Shown here: in pieces, positions 52,170-64,000 of the stretch
How positions within the stretch are numbered: the stretch's first letter is position 1
Layout of the letters: each line of letters starts with the position of its first letter
Source of the DNA: Hippasteria phrygiana
Lineage: Eukaryota; Echinodermata; Asteroidea; Valvatida; Goniasteridae
Length of the DNA stretch: 64,000 bases
Assembly (NCBI GenBank): GCA_037893225.1
Contig: JAZGUH010000369.1
Location: forward strand, 124,001-188,000
Reading direction: 5' to 3'
The notes under the pieces: generated by a model
Seen by the model: the letters and a program-made list of their open reading frames with translations, nothing else
Databases searched by the model: none
What the model was told of the DNA's origin: nothing
Position numbers and translations under genes: made by a program

Positions 52170-54715
52170 GCAATTATGAATGAGTAAAGCAAGTCATACC
52201 CTAGGGAATTTGACAGGAATGGAGCAATAAATAGAAGGTAATATGCACACAGATGTTGGCCGGAAAGAAAATAAACATTGCGAGGTTTGAATTTTCTCCA
52301 CAAGTTTTAACTCTAAGAAGCCGCCGATAATTGCAACATGTAGCGCCAGATCTAAGCTATCCATACATGTCAAAATTACTGAATTTGGTTGATATTTCAT
52401 GCAATTATGAATGAGTAAAGCAAGTCATACCCTAGGGAATTTGACAGGCATGGAGCAATAAATAGAAGGTAATATGCACACAGATGTTGGCCGGAAAGAA
52501 AATAAACATTGCGAGGTTTGAATTTTCTCCACAAGTTTTAACTCTAAGAAGCCGCCGATAATTGCAACATGTAGCGCCAGATCTAAGCTATCCATACATG
52601 TCAAAATTACTGAATTTGGTTGATATTTCATGCAATTATGAATGAGTAAAGCAAGTCCATACCCCAGGGAATTTGACATGCATGGAGCAATAAATAGACG
52701 GTAACATGTACACAGATGTTGGCCGGAAAGAAAATAAACATTGCGAGGTTTGAATTTTCTCCAGAAGTTTTAACTCTAAGAAGCCGCCGATAATTGCAAC
52801 ATGTAGCGCCAGATCTAAGCTATCCATACATGTCAAAATTACTGAATTTGGTTGATATTTCATGCAATTATGAATGAGTAAAGCAAGTCCATACCCCAGG
52901 GAATTTGACATGCATGGAGCAATAAATAGACGGTAACATGTACACAGATGTTGGCCGGAAAGTAAATAAACATTGCGAGGTTTGAATTTTCTCCACAAGT
53001 TTTAACTCTAAGAAGCCGCCGATAATTGCAACATGTAGCGCCAGATCTAAGCTATCCATACATGTCAAAATTACTGAATTTGGTTGATATTTCATGCAAT
53101 TATGAATGAGTAAAGCAAGTCATACCCTAGGGAATTTGACAGGCATGGAGCAATAAATAGAAAGTAATATGCACACAGATGTTGGCCGGAAAGAAAATAA
53201 ACATTGCGAGGTTTGAATTTTCTCCACAAGTTTTAACTCTAAGAAGCCGCCGATAATTGCAACATGTAGCGCCAGATCTAAGCTATCCATACATGTCAAA
53301 ATTACTGAATTTGGTTGATATTTCATGCAATTATGAATGAGTAAAGCAAGTCATACCCTAGGGAATTTGACAGGCATGGAGCAATAAATAGAAGGTAATA
53401 TGCACACAGATGTTGGCCGGAAAGAAAATAAACATTGCGAGGTTTGAATTTTCTCCACAAGTTTTAACTCTAAGAAGCCGCCGATAATTGCAACATGTAG
53501 CGCCAGATCTAAGCTATCCATACATGTCAAAATTACTGAATTTGGTTGATATTTCATGCAATTATAAATGAGTAAAGCAAGTCCATACCCCAGGGAATTT
53601 GACATGCATGGAGCAATAAATAGACGGTAACATGTACACAGATGTTGGCCGGAAAGAAAATAAACATTGCGAGGTTTGAATTTTCTCCACAAGTTTTAAC
53701 TCTAAGAAGCCGCCGATAATTGCAACATGTAGCGCCAGATCTAAGCTATCCATACATGTCAAAATTACTGAATTTGGTTGATATTTCATGCAATTATGAA
53801 TGAGTAAAGCAAGTCATACCCTAGGGAATTTGACAGGCATGGAGCAATAAATAGAAGGTAATATGCACACAGATGTTGGCCGGAAAGAAAATAAACATTG
53901 CGAGGTTTGAATTTTCTCCACAAGTTTTAACTCTAAGAAGCCGCCGATAATTGCAACATGTAGCGCCAGATCTAAGCTATCCATACATGTCAAAATTACT
54001 GAATTTGGTTGATATTTCATGCAATTATGAATGAGTAAAGCAAGTCCATACCCCAGGGAATTTGACATGCATGGAGCAATAAATAGACGGTAACATGTAC
54101 ACAGATGTTGGCCGGAAAGAAAATAAACATTGCGAGGTTTGAATTTTCTCCAGAAGTTTTAACTCTAAGAAGCCGCCGATAATTGCAACATGTAGCGCCA
54201 GATCTAAGCTATCCATACATGTCAAAATTACTGAATTTGGTTGATATTTCATGCAATTATGAATGAGTAAAGCAAGTCCATACCCCAGGGAATTTGACAT
54301 GCATGGAGCAATAAATAGACGGTAACATGTACACAGATGTTGGCCGGAAAGTAAATAAACATTGCGAGGTTTGAATTTTCTCCACAAGTTTTAACTCTAA
54401 GAAGCCGCCGATAATTGCAACATGTAGCGCCAGATCTAAGCTATCCATACATGTCAAAATTACTGAATTTGGTTGATATTTCATGCAATTATGAATGAGT
54501 AAAGCAAGTCATACCCTAGGGAATTTGACAGGCATGGAGCAATAAATAGAAAGTAATATGCACACAGATGTTGGCCGGAAAGAAAATAAACATTGCGAGG
54601 TTTGAATTTTCTCCACAAGTTTTAACTCTAAGAAGCCGCCGATAATTGCAACATGTAGCGCCAGATCTAAGCTATCCATACATGTCAAAATTACTGAATT
54701 TGGTTGATATTTCAT
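52170..54715 (+). repeat. Eleven monomers with an internal four-unit duplication
   Basis: The pattern is S S L L S S L S L L S. Units 52401-53326 (S, L with ctccagaag, L with gtaaataaac, S with gaaagtaat) recur at 53790-54715, 1389 bp downstream. Two ordinary monomers separate them. Confidence 0.87.
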
Positions 54716-55642
54716 GCAATTATAAATGAGTAAAGCAAGTCCATACCCCAGGGAATTTGACATGCATGGAGCAATAAATAGACGGTAACATGTACACAGA
54801 TGTTGGCCGGAAAGAAAATAAACATTGCGAGGTTTGAATTTTCTCCACAAGTTTTAACTCTAAGAAGCCGCCGATAATTGCAACATGTAGCGCCAGATCT
54901 AAGCTATCCATACATGTCAAAATTACTGAATTTTGTTGATATTTTATGCAATTATGAATGAGTAAAGCAAGTCATACCCTAGGGAATTTGACAGGCATGG
55001 AGCAATAAATAGAAGGTAATATGCACACAGATGTTGGCCGGAAAGAAAATAAACATTGCGAGGTTTGAATTTTCTCCACAAGTTTTAACTCTAAGAAGCC
55101 GCCGATAATTGCAACATGTAGCGCCAGATCTAAGCTATCCATACATGTCAAAATTACTGAATTTGGTTGATATTTCATGCAATTATGAATGAGTAAAGCA
55201 AGTCCATACCCCAGGGAATTTGACATGCATGGAGCAATAAATAGACGGTAACATGTACACAGATGTTGGCCGGAAAGAAAATAAACATTGCGAGGTTTGA
55301 ATTTTCTCCAGAAGTTTTAACTCTAAGAAGCCGCCGATAATTGCAACATGTAGCGCCAGATCTAAGCTATCCATACATGTCAAAATTACTGAATTTGGTT
55401 GATATTTCATGCAATTATGAATGAGTAAAGCAAGTCCATACCCCAGGGAATTTGACAGGCATGGAGCAATAAATAGACGGTAACATGTACACAGATGTTG
55501 GCCGGAAAGAAAATAAACATTGCGAGGTTTGAATTTTCTCCACAAGTTTTAACTCTAAGAAGCCGCCGATAATTACAACATGTAGCGCCAGATCTAAGCT
55601 ATCCATACATGTCAAAATTACTGAATTTGGTTGATATTTCAT
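54716..55642 (+). repeat. Four-unit dispersed block, copy 2 (927 bp)
   Basis: This is a copy of 51243-52169 at 3473 bp. It shares the rare gaattttgttgatattttat end near 54930, in which the otherwise universal ttcat landmark is lost. Confidence 0.88.
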
Positions 55643-55873
55643 GCAATTATGAATGAGTAAAGCAAGTCATACCCTAGGGAATTTGACAGGCATGGAGCAA
55701 TAAATAGAAGGTAATATGCACACAGATGGTGGCCGGGAAGAAAATAAACATTGCGAGGTTTGAATTTTCTCCACAAGTTTTAACTCTAAGAAGCCGCCGA
55801 TAATTGGAACATGTAGCGCCAGATCTAAGCTATCCATACATGTCACAATTACTGAATTTGGTTGATATTTCAT
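55643..55873 (+). repeat. Chimeric monomer (D head, A tail)
   Basis: It has a ggtggccggg type D head but the ordinary cacaagttttaac tail, with aattggaac near 55805 and gtcacaatt at the end. A related chimera lacking aattggaac is at 61199-61429. Confidence 0.86.
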
Positions 55874-57493
55874 GCAATTATGAATGAGTAAAGCAAGTCA
55901 TACCCTAGGGAATTTGACAGGCATGGAGCAATAAATAGAAGGTAATATGCACACAGATGTTGGCCGGAAAGAAAATAAACATTGCGAGGTTTGAATTTTC
56001 TCCACAAGTTTTAACTCTAAGAAGCCGCCGATAATTGCAACATGTAGCGCCAGATCTAAGCTATCCATACATGTCAAAATTACTGAATTTGGTTGATATT
56101 TCATGCAATTATGAATGAGTAAAGCAAGTCCATACCCCAGGGAATTTGACATGCATGGAGCAATAAATAGACGGTAACATGTACACAGATGTTGGCCGGA
56201 AAGAAAATAAACATTGCGAGGTTTGAATTTTCTCCACAAGTTTTAACTCTAAGAAGCCGCCGATAATTGCAACATGTAGCGCCAGATCTAAGCTATCCAT
56301 ACATGTCAAAATTACTGAATTTGGTTGATATTTCATGCAATTATGAATGAGTAAAGCAAGTCATACCCCAGGGAATTTGACAGGCATGGAGCAATAAATA
56401 GAAGGTAATATGCACACAGATGTTGGCCGGAAAGAAAATAAACATTGCGAGGTTTGAATTTTCTCCACAAGTTTTAAATCTAAGAAGCCGCCGATAATTG
56501 CAACATGTAGCGCCAGATCTAAGCTATCCATACATGTCAAAATTACTGAATTTGGTTGATATTTCATGCAATTATGAATGAGTAAAGCAAGTCCATACCC
56601 CAGGGAATTTGACATGCATGGAGCAATAAATAGAAGGTAATATGCACACAGATGTTGGCCGGAAAGAAAATAAACATTGCGAGGTTTGAATTTTCTCCAC
56701 AAGTTTTAACTCTAAGAAGCCGCCGATAATTGCAACATGTAGCGCCAGATCTAAGCTATCCATACATGTCAAAATTACTGAATTTGGTTGATATTTCATG
56801 CAATTATGAATGAGTAAAGCAAGTCCATACCCCAGGGAATTTGACAGGCATGGAGCAATAAATAGAAGGTAATATGCACACAGATGTTGGCCGGAAAGAA
56901 AATAAACATTGCGAGGTTTGAATTTTCTCCACAAGTTTTGACTCTAAGAAGCCGCCGATAATTGCAACATGTAGCGCCAGATCTAAGCTATCCATACATG
57001 TCAAAATTACTGAATTTGGTTGATATTTCATGCAATTATGAATGAGTAAAGCAAGTCATACCCTAGGGAATTTGACAGGCATGGAGCAATAAATAGAAAG
57101 TAATATGCACACAGATGTTGGCCGGAAAGAAAATAAACATTGCGAGGTTTGAATTTTCTCCACAAGTTTTAACTCTAAGAAGCCGCCGATAATTGCAACA
57201 TGTAGCGCCAGATCTAAGCTATCCATACATGTCAAAATTACTGAATTTGGTTGATATTTCATGCAATTATGAATGAGTAAAGCAAGTCATACCCTAGGGA
57301 ATTTGACAGGAATGGAGCAATAAATAGAAGGTAATATGCACACAGATGTTGGCCGGAAAGAAAATAAACATTGCGAGGTTTGAATTTTCTCCACAAGTTT
57401 TAACTCTAAGAAGCCGCCGATAATTGCAACATGTAGCGCCAGATCTAAGCTATCCATACATGTCACAATTACTGAATTTGGTTGATATTTCAT
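55874..57493 (+). repeat. Seven-unit higher-order repeat of the right domain, copy 1 (1620 bp)
   Basis: The pattern is S L S L L S S. Tags are aaatctaag (near 56476), gttttgactc (near 56937), gaaagtaat and gacaggaatgg with gtcacaatt. Two diverging copies follow. Confidence 0.86.
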
Positions 57494-59114
57494 GCAATTA
57501 TGAATGAGTAAAGCAAGTCATACCCTAGGGAATTTGACAGGCATGGAGCAATAAATAGAAGGTAATATGCACACAGATGTTGGCCGGAAAGAAAATAAAC
57601 ATTGCGAGGTTTGAATTTTCTCCACAAGTTTTAACTCTAAGAAGCCGCCGATAATTGCAACATGTAGCGCCAGATCTAAGCTATCCATACATGTCAAAAT
57701 TACTGAATTTGGTTGATATTTCATGCAATTATGAATGAGTAAAGCAAGTCCATACCCCAGGGAATTTGACATGCATGGAGCAATAAATAGACGGTAACAT
57801 GTACACAGATGTTGGCCGGAAAGAAAATAAACATTGCGAGGTTTGAATTTTCTCCACAAGTTTTAACTCTAAGAAGCCGCCGATAATTGCAACATGTAGC
57901 GCCAGATCTAAGCTATCCATACATGTCAAAATTACTGAATTTGGTTGATATTTCATGCAATTATGAATGAGTAAAGCAAGTCATACCCCAGGGAATTTGA
58001 CATGCATGGAGCAATAAATAGAAGGTAATATGCACACAGATGTTGGCCGGAAAGAAAATAAACATTGCGAGGTTTGAATTTTCTCCACAAGTTTTAACTC
58101 TAAGAAGCCGCCGATAATTGCAACATGTAGCGCCAGATCTAAGCTATCCATACATGTCAAAATTACTGAATTTGGTTGATATTTCATGCAATTATGAATG
58201 AGTAAAGCAAGTCCATACCCCAGGGAATTTGACAGGCATGGAGCAATAAATAGAAGGTAATATGCACACAGATGTTGGCCGGAAAGAAAATAAACATTGC
58301 GAGGTTTGAATTTTCTCCACAAGTTTTAACTCTAAGAAGCCGCCGATAATTGCAACATGTAGCGCCAGATCTAAGCTATCCATACATGTCAAAATTACTG
58401 AATTTGGTTGATATTTCATGCAATTATGAATGAGTAAAGCAAGTCCATACCCCAGGGAATTTGACATGCATGGAGCAATAAATAGACGGTAACATGTACA
58501 CAGATGTTGGCCGGAAAGTAAATAAACATTGCGAGGTTTGAATTTTCTCCACAAGTTTTGACTCTAAGAAGCCGCCGATAATTGCAACATGTAGCGCCAG
58601 ATCTAAGCTATCCATACATGTCAAAATTACTGAATTTGGTTGATATTTCATGCAATTATGAATGAGTAAAGCAAGTCATACCCCAGGGAATTTGACAGGC
58701 ATGGAGCAATAAATAGACGGTAACATGTACACAGATGTTGGCCGGAAAGAAAATAAACATTGCGAGGTTTGAATTTTCTCCACAAGTTTTAACTCTAAGA
58801 AGCCGCCGATAATTGCAACATGTAGCGCCAGATCTAAGCTATCCATACATGTCAAAATTACTGAATTTGGTTGATATTTCATGCAATTATGAATGAGTAA
58901 AGCAAGTCCATACCCTAGGGAATTTGACAGGAATGGAGCAATAAATAGAAGGTAATATGCACACAGATGTTGGCCGGAAAGAAAATAAACATTGCGAGGT
59001 TTGAATTTTCTCCACAAGTTTTAACTCTAAGAAGCCGCCGATAATTGCAACATGTAGCGCCAGATCTAAGCTATCTATACATGTCACAATTACTGAATTT
59101 GGTTGATATTTCAT
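57494..59114 (+). repeat. Seven-unit higher-order repeat of the right domain, copy 2 (1621 bp)
   Basis: The pattern is S L S L L S L. The fifth unit keeps gttttgactc but now has a type B head with gaaagtaaataaac. The sixth lost gaaagtaat. The seventh keeps gacaggaatgg and has ctatctatacatgtcac. Order is kept while individual heads have been replaced. Confidence 0.83.
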
Positions 59115-60735
59115 GCAATTATGAATGAGTAAAGCAAGTCATACCCTAGGGAATTTGACAGGCATGGAGCAATAAATAGAAGGTAATATGCACACAGATG
59201 TTGGCCGGAAAGAAAATAAACATTGCGAGGTTTGAATTTTCTCCACAAGTTTTAACTCTAAGAAGCCGCCGATAATTGCAACATGTAGCGCCAGATCTAA
59301 GCTATCCATACATGTCAAAATTACTGAATTTGGTTGATATTTCATGCAATTATGAATGAGTAAAGCAAGTCCATACCCCAGGGAATTTGACATGCATGGA
59401 GCAATAAATAGACGGTAACATGTACACAGATGTTGGCCGGAAAGAAAATAAACATTGCGAGGTTTGAATTTTCTCCACAAGTTTTAACTCTAAGAAGCCG
59501 CCGATAATTGCAACATGTAGCGCCAGATCTAAGCTATCCATACATGTCAAAATTACTGAATTTGGTTGATATTTCATGCAATTATGAATGAGTAAAGCAA
59601 GTCATACCCCAGGGAATTTGACATGCATGGAGCAATAAATAGAAGGTAATATGCACACAGATGTTGGCCGGAAAGAAAATAAACATTGCGAGGTTTGAAT
59701 TTTCTCCACAAGTTTTAACTCTAAGAAGCCGCCGATAATTGCAACATGTAGCGCCAGATCTAAGCTATCCATACATGTCAAAATTACTGAATTTGGTTGA
59801 TATTTCATGCAATTATGAATGAGTAAAGCAAGTCCATACCCCAGGGAATTTGACAGGCATGGAGCAATAAATAGAAGGTAATATGCACACAGATGTTGGC
59901 CGGAAAGAAAATAAACATTGCGAGGTTTGAATTTTCTCCACAAGTTTTAACTCTAAGAAGCCGCCGATAATTGCAACATGTAGCGCCAGATCTAAGCTAT
60001 CCATACATGTCAAAATTACTGAATTTGGTTGATATTTCATGCAATTATGAATGAGTAAAGCAAGTCATACCCTAGGGAATTTGACAGGCATGGAGCAATA
60101 AATAGAAGGTAATATGCACACAGATGTTGGCCGGAAAGAAAATAAACATTGCGAGGTTTGAATTTTCTCCACAAGTTTTAACTCTAAGAAGCCGCTGATA
60201 ATTGCAACATGTAGCGCCAGATCTAAGCTATCCATACATGTCAAAATTACTGAATTTGGTTGATATTTCATGCAATTATGAATGAGTAAAGCAAGTCCAT
60301 ACCCCAGGGAATTTGACATGCATGGAGCAATAAATAGACGGTAACATGTACACAGATGTTGGCCGGAAAGAAAATAAACATTGCGAGGTTTGAATTTTCT
60401 CCAGAAGTTTTAACTCTAAGAAGCCGCCGATAATTGCAACATGTAGCGCCAGATCTAAGCTATCCATACATGTCAAAATTACTGAATTTGGTTGATATTT
60501 CATGCAATTATGAATGAGTAAAGCAAGTCCATACCCCAGGGAATTTGACATGCATGGAGCAATAAATAGACGGTAACATGTACACAGATGTTGGCCGGAA
60601 AGTAAATAAACATTGCGAGGTTTGAATTTTCTCCACAAGTTTTGACTCTAAGAAGCCGCCGATAATTGCAACATGTAGCGCCAGATCTAAGCTATCCATA
60701 CATGTCAAAATTACTGAATTTGGTTGATATTTCAT
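59115..60735 (+). repeat. Seven-unit higher-order repeat of the right domain, decayed copy 3 (1621 bp)
   Basis: The pattern is S L S L S L L. The first four units follow copies 1 and 2. The fifth carries gccgctgat near 60194 and the sixth ctccagaag, both from other lineages. The seventh again has gttttgactc. Units 59115-60271 also recur at 61430-62586 (2315 bp). Confidence 0.8.
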
Positions 60736-62586
60736 GCAATTATGAATGAGTAAAGCAAGTCATACCCTAGGGAATTTGACAGGCATGGAGCAATAAATAG
60801 AAAGTAATATGCACACAGATGTTGGCCGGAAAGAAAATAAACATTGCGAGGTTTGAATTTTCTCCACAAGTTTTAACTCTAAGAAGCCGCCGATAATTGC
60901 AACATGTAGCGCCAGATCTAAGCTATCCATACATGTCAAAATTACTGAATTTGGTTGATATTTCATGCAATTATGAATGAGTAAAGCAAGTCCATACCCC
61001 AGGGAATTTGACATGCATGGAGCAATAAATAGACGGTAACATGTACACAGATGTTGGCCGGAAAGAAAATAAACATTGCGAGGTTTGAATTTTCTCCACA
61101 AGTTTTAACTCTAAGAAGCCGCCGATAATTGCAACATGTAGCGCCAGATCTAAGCTATCCATACATGTCAAAATTACTGAATTTGGTTGATATTTCATGC
61201 AATTATGAATGAGTAAAGCAAGTCATACCCTAGGGAATTTGACAGGCATGGAGCAATAAATAGAAGGTAATATGCACACAGATGGTGGCCGGGAAGAAAA
61301 TAAACATTGCGAGGTTTGAATTTTCTCCACAAGTTTTAACTCTAAGAAGCCGCCGATAATTGCAACATGTAGCGCCAGATCTAAGCTATCCATACATGTC
61401 ACAATTACTGAATTTGGTTGATATTTCATGCAATTATGAATGAGTAAAGCAAGTCATACCCTAGGGAATTTGACAGGCATGGAGCAATAAATAGAAGGTA
61501 ATATGCACACAGATGTTGGCCGGAAAGAAAATAAACATTGCGAGGTTTGAATTTTCTCCACAAGTTTTAACTCTAAGAAGCCGCCGATAATTGCAACATG
61601 TAGCGCCAGATCTAAGCTATCCATACATGTCAAAATTACTGAATTTGGTTGATATTTCATGCAATTATGAATGAGTAAAGCAAGTCCATACCCCAGGGAA
61701 TTTGACATGCATGGAGCAATAAATAGACGGTAACATGTACACAGATGTTGGCCGGAAAGAAAATAAACATTGCGAGGTTTGAATTTTCTCCACAAGTTTT
61801 AACTCTAAGAAGCCGCCGATAATTGCAACATGTAGCGCCAGATCTAAGCTATCCATACATGTCAAAATTACTGAATTTGGTTGATATTTCATGCAATTAT
61901 GAATGAGTAAAGCAAGTCATACCCCAGGGAATTTGACAGGCATGGAGCAATAAATAGAAGGTAATATGCACACAGATGTTGGCCGGAAAGAAAATAAACA
62001 TTGCGAGGTTTGAATTTTCTCCACAAGTTTTAACTCTAAGAAGCCGCCGATAATTGCAACATGTAGCGCCAGATCTAAGCTATCCATACATGTCAAAATT
62101 ACTGAATTTGGTTGATATTTCATGCAATTATGAATGAGTAAAGCAAGTCCATACCCCAGGGAATTTGACAGGCATGGAGCAATAAATAGAAGGTAATATG
62201 CACACAGATGTTGGCCGGAAAGAAAATAAAAATTGCGAGGTTTGAATTTTCTCCACAAGTTTTAACTCTAAGAAGCCGCCGATAATTGCAACATGTAGCG
62301 CCAGATCTAAGCTATCCATACATGTCAAAATTACTGAATTTGGTTGATATTTCATGCAATTATGAATGAGTAAAGCAAGTCATACCCTAGGGAATTTGAC
62401 AGGCATGGAGCAATAAATAGAAGGTAATATGCACACAGATGTTGGCCGGAAAGAAAATAAACATTGCGAGGTTTGAATTTTCTCCACAAGTTTTAACTCT
62501 AAGAAGCCGCTGATAATTGCAACATGTAGCGCCAGATCTAAGCTATCCATACATGTCAAAATTACTGAATTTGGTTGATATTTCAT
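60736..62586 (+). repeat. Eight monomers (S L S S L S L S), partly a copy of 59115-60271
   Basis: It includes a gaaagtaat unit, a chimeric D/A unit at 61199-61429, then S L S L S at 61430-62586 matching 59115-60271, with gccgctgat near 62506. A private aaaattgcgagg change lies near 62229. Confidence 0.83.
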
Positions 62587-63975
62587 GCAATTATGAATGA
62601 GTAAAGCAAGTCCATACCCCAGGGAATTTGACATGCATGGAGCAATAAATAGACGGTAACATGTACACAGATGTTGGCCGGAAAGAAAATAAACATTGCG
62701 AGGTTTGAATTTTCTCCACAAGTTTTAACTCTAAGAAGCCGCCGATAATTGCAACATGTAGCGCCAGATCTAAGCTATCCATACATGTCAAAATTACTGA
62801 ATTTGGTTGATATTTCATGCAATTATGAATGAGTAAAGCAAGTCATACCCCAGGGAATTTGACAGGCATGGAGCAATAAATAGACGGTAACATGTACACA
62901 GATGTTGGCCGGAAAGAAAATAAACATTGCGAGGTTTGAATTTTCTCCACAAGTTTTAACTCTAAGAAGCCGCCGATAATTGCAACATGTAGCGCCAGAT
63001 CTAAGCTATCCATACATGTCAAAATTACTGAATTTGGTTGATATTTCATGCAATTATGAATGAGTAAAGCAAGTCCATACCCCAGGGAATTTGACATGCA
63101 TGGAGCAATAAATAGACGGTAACATGTACACAGATGTTGGCCGGAAAGAAAATAAACATTGCGAGGTTTGAATTTTCTCCACAAGTTTTAACTCTAAGAA
63201 GCCGCCGATAATTGCAACATGTAGCGCCAGATCTAAGCTATCCATACATGTCAAAATTACTGAATTTGGTTGATATTTCATGCAATTATGAATGAGTAAA
63301 GCAAGTCATACCCCAGGGAATTTGACAGGCATGGAGCAATAAATAGACGGTAACATGTACACAGATGTTGGCCGGAAAGAAAATAAACATTGCGAGGTTT
63401 GAATTTTCTCCACAAGTTTTAACTCTAAGAAGCCGCCGATAATTGCAACATGTAGCGCCAGATCTAAGCTATCCATACATGTCAAAATTACTGAATTTGG
63501 TTGATATTTCATGCAATTATGAATGAGTAAAGCAAGTCCATACCCCAGGGAATTTGACATGCATGGAGCAATAAATAGACGGTAACATGTACACAGATGT
63601 TGGCCGGAAAGTAAATAAACATTGCGAGGTTTGAATTTTCTCCACAAGTTTTAACTCTAAGAAGCCGCCGATAATTGCAACATGTAGCGCCAGATCTAAG
63701 CTATCCATACATGTCAAAATTACTGAATTTGGTTGATATTTCATGCAATTATGAATGAGTAAAGCAAGTCATACCCTAGGGAATTTGACAGGCATGGAGC
63801 AATAAATAGAAAGTAATATGCACACAGATGTTGGCCGGAAAGAAAATAAACATTGCGAGGTTTGAATTTTCTCCACAAGTTTTAACTCTAAGAAGCCGCC
63901 GATAATTGCAACATGTAGCGCCAGATCTAAGCTATCCATACATGTCACAATTACTGAATTTGGTTGATATTTCAT
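62587..63975 (+). repeat. Six monomers with a two-unit tandem duplication (L S L S L S)
   Basis: The S L pair at 62819-63281 is repeated at 63282-63744 (463 bp). The second copy has gaaagtaaataaac in its L unit where the first has gaaaataaac. The last complete unit combines gaaagtaat with gtcacaatt. Confidence 0.86.
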
Positions 63976-64000
63976 GCAATTATGAATGAGTAAAGCAAGT
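63976..64000 (+). repeat. Partial monomer at right window edge
   Basis: The first 25 bases of the next unit (gcaattatgaatgag to caagt). The array continues beyond the window. Confidence 0.97.

Larger units (their letters stand above)
1..64000 (+). repeat. Satellite DNA array, 231/232-bp monomer, about 276 head-to-tail copies
   Basis: The same monomer recurs without interruption from the first to the last base. The landmark ttcat that ends each unit falls at 21, 252, 483, 715, 947 and so on to 63975. Spacing is 231 bp (141 units) or 232 bp (132 units), except two 221-bp units and one 99+218-bp deletion junction. All copies have the same orientation. GC is about 38% (88 of 232 bases in the type B consensus). 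Copies differ from one another at only a handful of positions. Tandem arrays of this size and homogeneity are typical of eukaryotic heterochromatin, often centromeric, pericentromeric or subtelomeric. Which of these applies, and which organism, cannot be read from the window. No mobile element, unique sequence or inversion breaks the array. The boundaries lie outside the window on both sides. Confidence 0.99.

Noticed and set aside
22..64000. Hundreds of overlapping minus-strand open frames of 66-120 codons
   Set aside because: All are the same reading of one satellite monomer. They overlap each other in different frames, the longer ones need a TTG start, 232-bp units break the frame, and family differences change residues without constraint. 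There are no introns, flanking signals or unique sequence. I do not call them genes.
1..64000. CRISPR array
   Set aside because: There are regular direct repeats, but the repeat is 231/232 bp and contiguous, with no unique spacers and no cas genes.
1..64000. Mouse major satellite (about 234 bp) or primate alpha satellite (about 171 bp)
   Set aside because: The length is near that of the mouse satellite, but the sequence lacks its characteristic GAAAATGA/GAAAACTGA-rich subrepeats. The alpha satellite length does not fit. I recognise no known satellite family.
1..64000. LTR, transposase, integrase, rRNA or tRNA genes hidden in the array
   Set aside because: No stretch departs from the monomer for more than a few bases. 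The only structural irregularities are the two 221-bp units and the junction at 17698.
1..64000. Internal subrepeat as the origin of the monomer (recurring gaattt and acatgt words)
   Set aside because: gaattt and acatgt each recur about three times per unit, but at unequal distances and with no similar flanks, so they do not show a shorter ancestral repeat.
1..64000. Inverted segments or a palindromic array
   Set aside because: All units read in the same direction. I found no reverse-complement monomer.

Overview
The whole 64 kb window is one uninterrupted, head-to-tail satellite DNA array. I see no gene, RNA gene, transposon, CRISPR array or unique spacer. Every base belongs to a roughly 231/232-bp monomer, always in the same orientation. 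I count 277 consecutive units between the partial monomers at the two edges: 141 units of 231 bp (S), 132 of 232 bp (L), two of 221 bp carrying the same small deletion, and one deletion junction where a 99-bp and a 218-bp partial unit are joined. GC content of the monomer is about 38%. An array this long and this homogenised points to a eukaryotic chromosome, in a centromeric, pericentromeric, subtelomeric or other heterochromatic block, assembled from long reads. Nothing in the sequence identifies the species. Unit coordinates used here: base 1 is the g of gcaattatgaatgag and the last bases are ttcat; positions within a unit follow the 232-bp L numbering.

Two main monomer families are intermixed. 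Type A is usually 231 bp and has ccctaggg, gacaggcatgg, agaaggtaatatgcac. Type B is 232 bp and has one extra C (gtccatacc), ccccaggg, gacatgcatgg, agacggtaacatgtac. Most family-defining differences lie in unit positions 9-100. Positions 101-232 are nearly invariant apart from private variants that tag individual lineages. Chimeric units show that heads and tails have been exchanged.

Layout: (1) 1-4420, diverse left part with a tandem 7-unit duplication; (2) 4421-9958, a 12-unit, 2769-bp block present twice in tandem and tagged by the 221-bp unit; (3) 9728-17599, tandem 5-unit and 3-unit duplications and a near-duplicate 9/10-unit block; (4) 17600-19999, a 146-bp deletion junction and 2- and 7-unit blocks; (5) 22547-26480, a 7-unit higher-order repeat in 2.4 tandem copies; (6) 26481-39208, long-range duplications 7175 bp and 6482 bp apart; (7) 39209-41524, a tandem 5-unit duplication; (8) 41988-55642, dispersed copies 3471 and 3473 bp apart with local 2-, 3- and 4-unit duplications; (9) 55874-64000, a decaying 7-unit higher-order repeat followed by further local duplications. 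There is no single fixed higher-order repeat. Blocks of 2, 3, 5, 7, 9-10 and 12 units have been copied locally and at a distance, as expected from unequal exchange, replication slippage and gene conversion.

Each monomer also carries an open frame on the minus strand (68-75 codons from an ATG). I regard it as a by-product of the repeat, not as a gene.
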